Origin: Acidimicrobiaceae bacterium
GTDB lineage: Bacteria > Actinomycetota > Acidimicrobiia > Acidimicrobiales > Ilumatobacteraceae
DNA length: 64,000 bases
Reading direction: 5' to 3'
Assembly (NCBI GenBank): GCA_020637295.1
Contig: JACJWF010000003.1
Location: forward strand, 124,001 to 188,000
The position numbers were made by a program, and so were the translations under genes. Positions 8,450 through 15,659 of this stretch are shown in pieces (within the stretch, counting starts at the first letter, position 1; each line of letters starts with the position of its first letter). The notes beneath the pieces are model-generated. The model worked only from the letters and a program-made list of their open reading frames with translations, was not told the origin of the DNA and did not search any database.

Positions 8450-9585
8450 GCGGCCGCAGCCGGCTGGACGCGTTCGTCGTCGCCGCACCGGGCCTGGAGG
8501 CGCTGCTGCTGGACGAGCTGACCCGGCTGGACGTCCGCCCGGCGCGGGCGGTGAAGGGTGGCGTGGAGTGCTCGGTGACATGGCCGCAGCTGTGGGCCGT
8601 GCACCTGCGTTCCCGCCTGGCCACCCGAGTGCTGGTGCGGGTCTGGCGGTTCCGGGCGACGACCTGGGGTGAGCTGGAGGCCGGCCTGAAGGGGGTGCAG
8701 TGGGGGGAGTGGCTGGCGGACGACGCCGTCCTGGACGTGCAGGCGACATGCTCCAAGTCCTCGGCGCTGTACCACTCGGATGCGGTTGCGGAGCGGGCCG
8801 CCGCGGTGATCGGCCGCCCGGCTGGCGATCAGGTGGTGCAGGTCCGCGTGCTCGACGACGTGGTCACCGTCAGCCTGGACGCCACCGGACCGGCGCTGTT
8901 CAAGCGCGGCTGGCGCGGCCCGGCGGGCCGGGCGCCGATGCGCGAGACGCTGGCTGCCGCGCTGGTGCTGGCCTCCGGGTGGGACCGGCGCAGCCCGCTG
9001 GTGGACCCGTTCTGCGGGTCGGGAACCGTCGCCATCGAGGCGGCGATGATCGCCCGGCGGATGGCGCCCGGCCGGCGCCGCTCGTTCGCCTTCCAGCAGT
9101 GGCCGACGTTCTCCGCCGACGCGTGGGGCCGGCTGCTGCGCGGTGCCGACGGCGACGTGATCGACCGCTGCCCGCCGATCCTCGCCTCGGACCGTGATGA
9201 CGGCGCCGTGGCCGCGGCGCAGGAGAACGCCGCCGCCGCCGGGGTGGGGGAGCAGGTGGACGTGCAGCGCCGGTCGATCTCCGATCTGACGCTGCCGGCG
9301 CGCGCCGGATGGCTGGTGACCAACCCGCCGTACGGCCGCCGGGTCGGTGGCGAGGGTGGTGGTGCCGGGGCCGGAGCCGGTGCTGGCGGCGGTGACGTGC
9401 GCGACCTGTACGACCGCTTCGGCCAGGTGTTGCGAGCGTCCGGCGCCGGGTGGCGGATCGCCGTGCTGGCGGCGAAGGAGACCCCCGTCGCCCGGCTGGG
9501 CCTGCCCTTCACCTCCGCCGTGCACACCTCCAACGGCGGCATCCCCGTCGACGTGTGGTGCGGCCAGGTCGCCCCGCCGGCCTGA
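8446..9585 (+). CDS. THUMP-domain class I SAM-dependent RNA methyltransferase
   Basis: A 379-residue RNA methyltransferase that likely makes an N2-methylguanosine on rRNA or tRNA (RlmL/Trm14 type). An N-terminal ferredoxin-like/THUMP region (about 1-155, starting FVVAAPGLEALLLDEL) precedes a Rossmann methyltransferase domain. SAM binding is marked by VDPFCGSGTVAIEAAMIARR, and the catalytic loop by TNPPYGRR. Just after the catalytic loop there is a Gly/Ala low-complexity insertion of about 17 residues between GGEGGG and DVRDLYDRF, which looks like a recent simple-sequence expansion. The target nucleotide cannot be assigned. Start ATG 8446 overlaps the tsaD stop. Confidence 0.85.
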   Translation: MSGRSRLDAFVVAAPGLEALLLDELTRLDVRPARAVKGGVECSVTWPQLWAVHLRSRLATRVLVRVWRFRATTWGELEAGLKGVQWGEWLADDAVLDVQATCSKSSALYHSDAVAERAAAVIGRPAGDQVVQVRVLDDVVTVSLDATGPALFKRGWRGPAGRAPMRETLAAALVLASGWDRRSPLVDPFCGSGTVAIEAAMIARRMAPGRRRSFAFQQWPTFSADAWGRLLRGADGDVIDRCPPILASDRDDGAVAAAQENAAAAGVGEQVDVQRRSISDLTLPARAGWLVTNPPYGRRVGGEGGGAGAGAGAGGGDVRDLYDRFGQVLRASGAGWRIAVLAAKETPVARLGLPFTSAVHTSNGGIPVDVWCGQVAPPA

Positions 9586-9664
9586 GCGTGCGCCCGCCGC
9601 CGCCCCGGTCGCCGTCACCCGGTGGTGGCCGCCCCCGGTCGGATCGGCCGCACCATCACGCCTT

Positions 9665-9689
9665 GTTCACGTCACTTCGATGTCGATTC
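9665..9689 (+). repeat. 25-bp repeat, copy 1 (plus orientation)
   Basis: First of four copies in this gap. It begins GTTCACGTCACTTCGAT and ends with a TCGATTC core. It differs from copy 2 by one base (TGTCG in place of TTTCG). Confidence 0.75.
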
Positions 9690-9730
9690 GCAGGCCGGGT
9701 GCCATGTGACCGCCGGTGGACCGCTCCATC

Positions 9731-9770
9731 GCCCGTGACCGCCCGTGACCGCCCGTGACCGCCCGTGGAC
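9731..9770 (+). repeat. 10-bp tandem repeat, 3 exact units plus a variant
   Basis: Three exact copies of GCCCGTGACC followed by GCCCGTGGAC. The array is flanked on both sides by near-identical CTCCATCG-containing sequence (CCGCTCCATCG and CGGCTCCATCG), so a larger direct duplication may enclose it. Confidence 0.85.
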
Positions 9771-9812
9771 GGCTCCATCGGCCGCGCGCCCGGCCGTCAC
9801 GTTGGGGCTCGC

Positions 9813-9837
9813 GTTCACGTCACTTCGATTTCGATTC
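9813..9837 (+). repeat. 25-bp repeat, copy 2 (plus orientation)
   Basis: 24 of 25 bases match copy 1 (9665-9689). It carries the full core CGATTTCGATTC, which is shared with an element at 17143-17168. Confidence 0.75.
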
Positions 9838-9922
9838 CTGCGGTGCCACGCTCGCGGCCGGTCGAGCCACGGTCGGCGAACGTCTCCTGGTCGCGGCGAC
9901 GGCATCACCCCCCTCCTCGCCG

Positions 9923-9947
9923 GATTCGAAATCGAACTGAGTTGAAC
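9923..9947 (-). repeat. 25-bp repeat, copy 3 (minus orientation)
   Basis: Read on the minus strand it begins GTTCAACTCAGTTCGATTTC and ends GAATC. It is inverted relative to copies 1 and 2 and shows covarying differences in the first half (CTCAG in place of GTCAC). Confidence 0.72.
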
Positions 9948-10007
9948 GGGGCAGTGGTGCTCCGGATGTGCGGGCCGTCGATGGCCCCGTCGACACCCCG
10001 CACCATC

Positions 10008-10032
10008 GAATCGAAATCGAACTGAGGTGAAC
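10008..10032 (-). repeat. 25-bp repeat, copy 4 (minus orientation)
   Basis: Read on the minus strand it begins GTTCACCTCAGTTCGATTTC and ends GATTC. It matches copy 3 in 23 of 25 bases. Copies 3 and 4 share the CTCAG first half, copies 1 and 2 share GTCAC. Confidence 0.72.
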
Positions 10033-10099
10033 GGGCGGGCACCGGGTGGCTCGGCGTGTGTGGGACGGAGGGGGCGGGACGGGGCCGGGCGGGGGAGGT

Positions 10100-10140
10100 G
10101 CCGATGGATCATTGCCGATGGATCATTGCCGATGGATCTT
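10100..10140 (+). repeat. 14-bp tandem repeat, about 3 units
   Basis: Two exact units GCCGATGGATCATT (10100-10113, 10114-10127) and a third shortened one ending GGATCTT, followed by GCCGAATCGG. It lies 38 bp before the start of the small winged-helix-like gene. Confidence 0.85.
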
Positions 10141-10177
10141 GCCGAATCGGGCCGGCTCGGTGTCATCAGTACGGTCG

Positions 10178-10558
10178 ATGAGCCCGACACCGTTCACCCT
10201 GCCGACACCGTTCACCCCGCTTCCCGCACCCGGGCGGCTGAAGCCGATCGACATCCGCCGTGCCGTGCTGTCGGTCTTCTTCCTCCACGACGGCGGCCCG
10301 CTGACGATTCCCGAGGTCGTGCAACTCACCCACCGCCTGGCCGGCCTCGACCTGGCTGCGCTGCCCGGCGTGCCACCGCACCGGCGGGTCAGCGACATCC
10401 TCCGCCACCAGGTCCGCGCCGGCCGGGCGGAAGTGGTCGAGCGGGGCCGCTACCGGCTGCACGTCGGCCGCTTCTCCACCTCCACCCGATGGCGCTGCCT
10501 CCACTGGCAGCGGGTGGTGGAATGGCGGGCCCGCACCCTGCGACCGCCCCTGCCCTAG
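10178..10558 (+). CDS. Small winged-helix-like protein, paralogue of 17318-17614 (unknown family)
   Basis: I do not recognise a named family for this 126-residue basic protein. A Thr/Pro-rich leader (a duplicated TPFTLP-type unit encoded by an 18-bp DNA repeat at 10185-10220) precedes a compact domain. That domain has RRAVLSVFFLHDGGPLTIPEVV (helix then turn then helix), VSDILRHQVRAGRAEVVERGRYRL (recognition helix and a beta wing) and the signature FSTSTRWRCLHWQRV. The pattern resembles a winged helix, so DNA or RNA binding is an inference. The gene at 17318-17614 shares RRAVL, LT..EVV, SD-LR-Q-R-GR-E-V, YRL and FS-ST-WR---WQRV. ATG 10178 is preferred because CATCAGT precedes both genes by 6-7 nt; an earlier in-frame ATG would have to read through the tandem repeats. 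Confidence 0.6.
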   Translation: MSPTPFTLPTPFTPLPAPGRLKPIDIRRAVLSVFFLHDGGPLTIPEVVQLTHRLAGLDLAALPGVPPHRRVSDILRHQVRAGRAEVVERGRYRLHVGRFSTSTRWRCLHWQRVVEWRARTLRPPLP

Positions 10559-10571
10559 GCGGGCCGGGGAC

Positions 10572-11276
10572 TCAGCAGTGGGCGACCAGCGCGTTGAACA
10601 GCGCCTGCTGCTGGTCGTCGCTGTCGGCCGAGTCCTCCGGGTGCCACTGGGTGGCCACGGTCCAGCGGGCGGCCGGCAGCTCGGCGGCGTGGATCAGGCC
10701 GTCGGCGGTGCGGCCGACCACCTCCATCCCGTCGGCCACGCAGTCCAGCGCCTGATGGTGCACGCAGTGCCCCGCATGCACCGTGGTGCTGCCGATGGCC
10801 TCGGCCAGCTTGCAGCCCGGCGTCAGGGGCACCTCGTGGTGGGCGAACCAATGGGCCTCGGTGCCGATGTGCTGCTCCAGCGTGCCGCCCATCGCCACGT
10901 TCAGCACCTGCATGCCGCGGCAGATGGCCAGCATCGGCACATCCGCCTCCAGCGCGGCCCGCACCACCGCCAGCTCGACCAGGTCGTGCTCGGGCACGAT
11001 CCCGTACAGCTGCTCGGCGGTGGCCTCCTGGCCGTAGTGGCGGGGGTCGATGTCGCCGCCGCCGTGCAGGGCCACCCCGTCGACCCGGCGGAGCAGTGCC
11101 GGCACCTCGTCCACCAGCTCGGCGATCGGCGGCAGCATCAGTGGCACGCCGCCGCCGCGGGCGACGGCTTGGAAGTAGCGCTGGCCGGCGGCGAACGGTG
11201 CGCCGCGGACGCCCTTCGCGTCGCGGGCGAGGCGGCCGACGATGAGGATGACGGGTGCGGAACCAGACGGGGACAC
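10572..11276 (-). CDS. Class I glutamine amidotransferase, gamma-glutamyl-GABA hydrolase-like (PuuD family)
   Basis: A 234-residue peptidase C26-type hydrolase expected to cleave gamma-glutamyl amides, releasing glutamate. The nucleophile elbow is AICRGMQVLNVAMGG with its cysteine, and the catalytic His-x-Glu lies in VATQWHPEDS. HGGGDIDPRHYGQE forms the oxyanion area. I chose GTG 11276, which puts the usual start of the fold (PVILIVGRLARD) near the N-terminus and leaves 11 bp to the upstream paralogue. It is about as long as, and clearly similar to, the adjacent gene, so the pair arose by tandem duplication. A glutamylating partner such as PuuA is not in the window. Confidence 0.82.
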   Translation of the reverse strand: MSPSGSAPVILIVGRLARDAKGVRGAPFAAGQRYFQAVARGGGVPLMLPPIAELVDEVPALLRRVDGVALHGGGDIDPRHYGQEATAEQLYGIVPEHDLVELAVVRAALEADVPMLAICRGMQVLNVAMGGTLEQHIGTEAHWFAHHEVPLTPGCKLAEAIGSTTVHAGHCVHHQALDCVADGMEVVGRTADGLIHAAELPAARWTVATQWHPEDSADSDDQQQALFNALVAHC

Positions 11277-11287
11277 AGCGAGCGAGC

Positions 11288-12028
11288 CTACGCCCGCAGT
11301 CGCTCGCCGGCAGCCCGAGCGGCAGCCCGGCGGATCAGTTCGTCGTAGATCGCCTGCTGCTGCGGCTTGTGGCTGGCGGTGTCCTCGGGGTGCCACTGGG
11401 CTGCAACCACCCAGGTGGACGTCGGCAGCTCCACGGCCTCCAGCTGGCCATCCGGCGACCACCCGCAGGGCAACAGCGGTTCGGCGACCTCACCCAGCCC
11501 CTGGTGGTGCACCGAGTGGCAGTGCTCCAGGTCCGTCGTGCCGGTGGCTTCGGCCAGCTTGCACCCCTCGGTCAGGTGCACCGGGTGCTCCCGCATCCAG
11601 TGGTCGCTGTTGCCGATGTCCTGCACCAGCGTTCCGCCCAGTGCCACGTTCAGCACCTGCATCCCGCGGCACAGCGCCAGCATCGGCAGGTCCAGCTCGA
11701 TGGCGGCCAGGCACACGGCGATGTCCAGGTCGTCGTGGTCGGGGACGATGCCGTACAGCGTGTCGTCGTCCGGCTCCTCGCCGTAGCGCCGCGGGTCCAC
11801 GTCGCCGCCGCCGGGCAGCAGGACGCCGTCGAAGTGCTGGAGCACGGTGACGGCATTGCGGGCGAGCTGGCGGATCGGCGGCACCAGCACCGGCACACCG
11901 CCGGCCCGGGCGACGGCACGGGAGTACGGCTGGCTGCTGCTGAAGGCGTCGCGCTTGCCCTCGTCGGAGAACGTCAGCACCCGGGCACACACGGCGATGA
12001 GGGGCGGCGGGCTGTCCATCCCCACCAT
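11288..12028 (-). CDS. Class I glutamine amidotransferase, gamma-glutamyl-GABA hydrolase-like (PuuD family), tandem paralogue
   Basis: This 246-residue C26-family hydrolase has the catalytic cysteine in ALCRGMQVLNVALGG and the His/Glu pair in VAAQWHPEDTA. The segment LLPGGGDVDPRRYGEE is also typical. It lies 11 bp upstream of its close paralogue in the same direction and is divergent from an aldehyde dehydrogenase gene. PuuD-type hydrolases next to an aldehyde dehydrogenase also occur in mycobacteria (Rv2859c beside Rv2858c), where a glutamine-synthetase-like gene completes the set; none is seen here. The physiological substrate is unknown. Confidence 0.83.
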   Translation of the reverse strand: MVGMDSPPPLIAVCARVLTFSDEGKRDAFSSSQPYSRAVARAGGVPVLVPPIRQLARNAVTVLQHFDGVLLPGGGDVDPRRYGEEPDDDTLYGIVPDHDDLDIAVCLAAIELDLPMLALCRGMQVLNVALGGTLVQDIGNSDHWMREHPVHLTEGCKLAEATGTTDLEHCHSVHHQGLGEVAEPLLPCGWSPDGQLEAVELPTSTWVVAAQWHPEDTASHKPQQQAIYDELIRRAAARAAGERLRA

Positions 12029-12064
12029 TGTGTCGCGCCGCCGCCCGCCGCCCCACGTCGGCGC

Positions 12065-12070
12065 TACCCT
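12065..12070 (+). promoter_or_regulatory. -10 element of a leaderless promoter for the aldehyde dehydrogenase
   Basis: TACCCT lies 8 nt before GTG 12079. It supports GTG 12079 over an in-frame ATG at 12028, which would place the start inside the divergent gene. Confidence 0.45.
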
Positions 12071-12078
12071 CGCTCGAT

Positions 12079-13437
12079 GTGTCCGCCCTGATCCTGCGCA
12101 ACCCCGCCACCGAGGCCGTCGTCGCCGAACTGCCCCACGCCACCGTCGAGGACATGGACGCCGCCATCGTCCGGGCCGCGGCGGCCGGGGACGCCTGGCG
12201 CACGGTCAGCCCCGCCGACCGCAACCGCCTCCTGCGCCGCTTCGCCGACACCGTGGCCGCCCACGCCGACGAGCTGGCCGAGCTGGAGACCCGCAACATG
12301 GGCATGCCCATCGGGTCCTCCCGCTGGTGCGCCAATGCCGTGGCGGACACCCTGCACTACTTCGCCGGGGCGGTGGAGAAGCACGCCGGCAGCACCATCC
12401 CCGTCGCCGGCGGGGTGGACATGACGTTCCACGAGCCGCTCGGCGTGGTCGGCCTGATCACCCCGTGGAACTTCCCGATGCTGATCGCCTCGTGGAAGCT
12501 GGGGCCGGCACTGGCAGCCGGCAACACCGTCGTCCTCAAGCCGGCCGAGATCACCCCGCTCACCAGCATCCGCCTCGGCGAGCTGGCGCTGGAGGCCGGC
12601 CTGCCCGAGGGCGTGCTCAATGTGGTGGTCGGCCCGGGCAGCACGGTCGGGTGGCGCCTGGTGGAGCACCCGCTGGTCCGCAAGGTGGCGTTCACCGGCT
12701 CCACCGTCGTCGGCAAGCGGCTGATGCAAGGCTGCGCCGACCAGGTGAAGCGGCTGACGCTGGAGCTCGGCGGCAAGAGCGCCAACATCGTGTTCGCCGA
12801 CGCCGACCTGGAGAAGGCCGCCGCCGCGGCACCCGGCGCAGTCTTCGACAACTCCGGGCAGGACTGCTGCAGCCGCAGCCGGGTGCTGGTGCAGCGCAGC
12901 GTGTTCGACGAGTTCCTGGAGAAGTTCGTCGCCGCGGCTGCGGCGTGGAAGGTGGGGGACCCGATGGACACCGCCACGGCGATGGGCCCGCTCGTCACCG
13001 CCGACCACCTGGCCCGCGTGCTGGCCTACAGCCGCGACCTGCAGCCGGTCTTCACCGGCGAGGTGCCCGACGGCCCCGGCTACTGGCACCCGGTGATGAT
13101 CGCCGTCGCCGACGACATGTCGCCCGTCGCCTGCAGGGAGGAGATCTTCGGGCCGGTGGCAATGGTCATACCGTTCGACGACGAGGCCGACGCCGTCCGC
13201 ATCTGCAACGACAGCGAGTACGGCCTGTCCGGCTCCGTCTGGACCCGCGACGGTGCCCGTGCGCTCCGCGTGGTCCGGGCGATGGAAGCGGGGACGATCA
13301 GCGTCAACTCCAACTCCTCCGTCCGCTACGCCACCCCGTTCGGCGGGTTCAAGCAGAGCGGCCTCGGCCGGGAGCACAGCATGCACGTGCTCGACCACTA
13401 CACCGAACTCAAGAACGTCTTCATCTCCACGGAGTGA
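12079..13437 (+). CDS. NAD(P)-dependent aldehyde dehydrogenase
   Basis: A 452-residue ALDH-superfamily enzyme that oxidises an aldehyde to a carboxylic acid. Motifs are GLITPWNFPM in the cofactor site, VAFTGSTVVGKRL, the general-base LELGGKSANIVF, and the nucleophile in FDNSGQDCCSRS (C263 or C264). The C-terminal EEIFGPVAMVIPF and FGGFKQSGLGREHSMHVL are standard. GTG 12079 is chosen because the protein then begins with ALILRNPATEAVV, as usual, and a -10 element lies just upstream. Five bases separate its stop from the next gene. Neighbouring amidotransferases suggest oxidation of an amino-aldehyde, but that is inference. Confidence 0.88.
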   Translation: MSALILRNPATEAVVAELPHATVEDMDAAIVRAAAAGDAWRTVSPADRNRLLRRFADTVAAHADELAELETRNMGMPIGSSRWCANAVADTLHYFAGAVEKHAGSTIPVAGGVDMTFHEPLGVVGLITPWNFPMLIASWKLGPALAAGNTVVLKPAEITPLTSIRLGELALEAGLPEGVLNVVVGPGSTVGWRLVEHPLVRKVAFTGSTVVGKRLMQGCADQVKRLTLELGGKSANIVFADADLEKAAAAAPGAVFDNSGQDCCSRSRVLVQRSVFDEFLEKFVAAAAAWKVGDPMDTATAMGPLVTADHLARVLAYSRDLQPVFTGEVPDGPGYWHPVMIAVADDMSPVACREEIFGPVAMVIPFDDEADAVRICNDSEYGLSGSVWTRDGARALRVVRAMEAGTISVNSNSSVRYATPFGGFKQSGLGREHSMHVLDHYTELKNVFISTE

Positions 13438-13441
13438 CCCG

Positions 13442-14116
13442 ATGCGCGCCCTGCTCCTCTGCAACTACTACGACGCCGACCCCGGGTTCGTCGGCGAGCG
13501 CTTCCGCCAGCACGGCTACTCGTTCACCGAGTGCCACCGGGAGCGTCGCGCCACCTGGCCGAGCCTCGACGGGCACGACCTGGTGCTCAGCCTCGGCAGC
13601 GACTGGAGCGTCTACTGGCCGCACGTGGAGAGCGAGGTGGCGGCGGAGGCGGCGCTGATCCGCAGCGCCCACGACCAGGGCATCCCGGTCTTCGGCATCT
13701 GCTACGGCAACCAGATCATGTCCCACGCCCTCGGCGGCACGGTGGAGCGGGCGCGGGAGCCGGAGATCGGGTGGTACGAGATCGTCAGCGACATCCCCGA
13801 GGTCATCGCCCCCGGGCCGTGGTTCCAGTGGCACAGCGACGTGGTCACCGTGCCCGGGCAGGCGGAGGAGTTGGCCCGCAGCGCGGTCGGCCCGCAGTCC
13901 TGGCGCGTCGGCACCAGCATGTGCACCCAGTTCCACCCCGAGGTCACCGAGGCGATGGTCCGCCGGTGGATCGAGGGTGGCGGCGCGGAGGAAGCCGCCA
14001 AGTTCGGCCGCGACCCCGACCAGTTGCTGGCGGACACCCGCCGCAACGTGGCGGACTCCAAACCCAACACCAACACGCTCGTCGACTGGTACGTGGAGAG
14101 CGTCGTTCGCGGGTAG
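13442..14116 (+). CDS. Class I glutamine amidotransferase-like protein
   Basis: A 224-residue GATase1-fold protein, distinct from the two PuuD-like paralogues upstream. The nucleophile elbow is VFGICYGNQIMSHALGG, and the second half of the triad is CTQFHPEVTE. FQWHSDVVTVPG precedes it, as in stand-alone GMP-synthase-like amidotransferases. The C-terminal 45 residues (FGRDPDQLLADTRRNV and on) extend past the core fold. ATG 13442 lies 4 bp after the aldehyde dehydrogenase stop, so the two genes are one transcription unit. The acceptor of the released ammonia, or the amide cleaved, is unknown. Confidence 0.8.
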   Translation: MRALLLCNYYDADPGFVGERFRQHGYSFTECHRERRATWPSLDGHDLVLSLGSDWSVYWPHVESEVAAEAALIRSAHDQGIPVFGICYGNQIMSHALGGTVERAREPEIGWYEIVSDIPEVIAPGPWFQWHSDVVTVPGQAEELARSAVGPQSWRVGTSMCTQFHPEVTEAMVRRWIEGGGAEEAAKFGRDPDQLLADTRRNVADSKPNTNTLVDWYVESVVRG

Positions 14117-14135
14117 TCCCGCACAGCCGCTGGTC

Positions 14136-14141
14136 TACGGT
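14136..14141 (+). promoter_or_regulatory. -10 element of a leaderless promoter for the FGGY kinase
   Basis: TACGGT ends exactly 6 nt before ATG 14148, so the transcript would start at the start codon. Confidence 0.55.
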
Positions 14142-14147
14142 GGCCGC

Positions 14148-15644
14148 ATGAGCGAGTGCGTGCTGGCGGTGGACCTGGGGACCGGCGGGCCGAAGGTCGC
14201 GCTGGTGGAGGCATCGGGGCACACCCTTGCCTGGCGGAGCCGCCCGGTGGCCACCCACTTCGTCGATTCCCACGAGGGGCGTGGGGCGGAGCAGGACCCC
14301 GAGGAGATGTGGCGGGCCATCGTCGACGCCGCCCGCGAGGTGCTGGCTGCGGTGCAGCCGGGGCCGCCCATCGTGGCCGTGGCCGTCACCAGCCAGTACA
14401 TGAGCACCATCCCCGTGGCGTCGGACGGCCGGCCCACCGGCCCGTGCATCCTCTGGATGGACACCCGCGGCGCGGCCCACAACCTCACCCTGCTCACCGA
14501 CGACTCGTTCATGCTGTTCCTCGAGCGCCACGGGATGATCCCGCTGCCGAGCGGCAACGACAACGTCGCCCACGCCTACGTGCTGCAGACCTACCACCCC
14601 GAGGCCTACGCCGCCGCGGCGGCGTTGGTGGAGCCGATGGACTATGTGGTCGCCCGGCTCACCGGGCGGGTGTGCGCCACCCAGAGCACCGTGTTCGGCC
14701 AGCTGGTGTGCGACAACCGCCGGTGGGGCGCCACCGAGTACGACGCAGACCTGGTTGCCGCCACCGGCTTGGACCCTGCCAAGCTGGCCCCGCTGGTGCC
14801 GCTGCACGGGGTGGTCGGCGAGGTGCTGGCCGGCCCGGCGGCGGAACTGGGCGTGCCGGCCGGGACGCCGGTGGTGCCCGGCACGATCGACTCGATCACG
14901 TCGGCCGTCGGCGCCGGCGCGCTGGACCCGACGGCCGCGTCGGTCATCGTCGGCACCACGTCGGTGATGGTCAGCCACATCCCCGACCACCGCGGCGACA
15001 TCGGGGCCGGCATCCTGGCGGTGCCCAGCCCGGTGGACGGGATGTACTACGTGATGGCGGAGAACGGGGTCGGCGGCCGCTCGCTGGAGTTCGCCCAGCG
15101 GCTGTTCGGTGTCACGACGCCGCAGGAGGCGGTCGGTCTGGCCGCCCAGGCGCCCGCCGGCAGCGACGGCGTGCTGTTCCTGCCGTGGCTGCTGGGCTCC
15201 ATCGCCCCCAGCCCGAACGACGACGTCCGGGCCGGCTACGTGGGCCTGTCGCTGCACCACGACCGGCACCACCTGCTGCGGGCGACGCTGGAGGGCGTGG
15301 CCCTGAACCTGGCGTGGCTGCTGCCCCACGTGGAGACGTTCGTCGGGAACGGGTTCCCGTTCGTCCGCTTCGGCGGGGGAGGGGCCACCAGCCCGTTGTG
15401 GGGGCAGATCCTCGCCGACGCGCTGGACACGCCGGTGCACCGCCTGGCCGAACCGCGGGCCACCAACGCCCGCGGCGCGGCCTTCCTCGCGTTCGCCGAC
15501 CTCGGCCACCTGCGGCTCGCCGACGTGCCGTCGCTGCTGCGGGTGGAGCAGGTGCACGACCCGGACCCGGCCACCCGCCCGGCGATGGAGCGGGCGCTGG
15601 CCCGCCTGACCGCCCTCCACCCCGCCCTCGCCCTCAACGCCTGA
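14148..15644 (+). CDS. FGGY-family carbohydrate kinase (xylulokinase-like)
   Basis: A 498-residue kinase of the FGGY/ASKHA fold that phosphorylates a sugar or polyol with ATP. Phosphate-1 motif is VLAVDLGTGGPKVALVEASG. AVAVTSQYMSTIPV and CILWMDTRGA follow as in xylulokinases. The second domain has VVPGTIDSITSAVGAGAL and the adenosine motif FVRFGGGGATSPLWGQILAD. The substrate cannot be assigned: the usual xylulose isomerase partner is absent, and the next gene is a PLP lyase. It has its own leaderless-type promoter and precedes the PLP enzyme gene by 15 bp, so those two are likely co-transcribed. Confidence 0.82.
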   Translation: MSECVLAVDLGTGGPKVALVEASGHTLAWRSRPVATHFVDSHEGRGAEQDPEEMWRAIVDAAREVLAAVQPGPPIVAVAVTSQYMSTIPVASDGRPTGPCILWMDTRGAAHNLTLLTDDSFMLFLERHGMIPLPSGNDNVAHAYVLQTYHPEAYAAAAALVEPMDYVVARLTGRVCATQSTVFGQLVCDNRRWGATEYDADLVAATGLDPAKLAPLVPLHGVVGEVLAGPAAELGVPAGTPVVPGTIDSITSAVGAGALDPTAASVIVGTTSVMVSHIPDHRGDIGAGILAVPSPVDGMYYVMAENGVGGRSLEFAQRLFGVTTPQEAVGLAAQAPAGSDGVLFLPWLLGSIAPSPNDDVRAGYVGLSLHHDRHHLLRATLEGVALNLAWLLPHVETFVGNGFPFVRFGGGGATSPLWGQILADALDTPVHRLAEPRATNARGAAFLAFADLGHLRLADVPSLLRVEQVHDPDPATRPAMERALARLTALHPALALNA

Positions 15645-15659
15645 AGGAGCCTTCCGACC

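Larger units (their letters stand above)
9586..10177 (+). other. Repeat-dense intergenic stretch, no convincing gene
   Basis: These 592 bases hold no supported coding region. They contain four copies of a 25-bp element (two on each strand) and a 10-bp tandem array GCCCGTGACC at 9731-9770. A 14-bp tandem array GCCGATGGATCATT lies at 10100-10140. The area ends at a small winged-helix-like gene that may be linked to the 25-bp elements. Open frames on the minus strand run through the repeats and are judged spurious. Confidence 0.7.

Noticed and set aside
9665..10032. CRISPR array
   Set aside because: Only four copies, in both orientations, with unequal spacing (gaps of about 60 to 120 bp) and no cas genes.
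9672..10190. 172-codon minus-strand frame in the repeat-dense gap
   Set aside because: It reads through all four 25-bp repeats and two tandem arrays; no conserved-looking segment.
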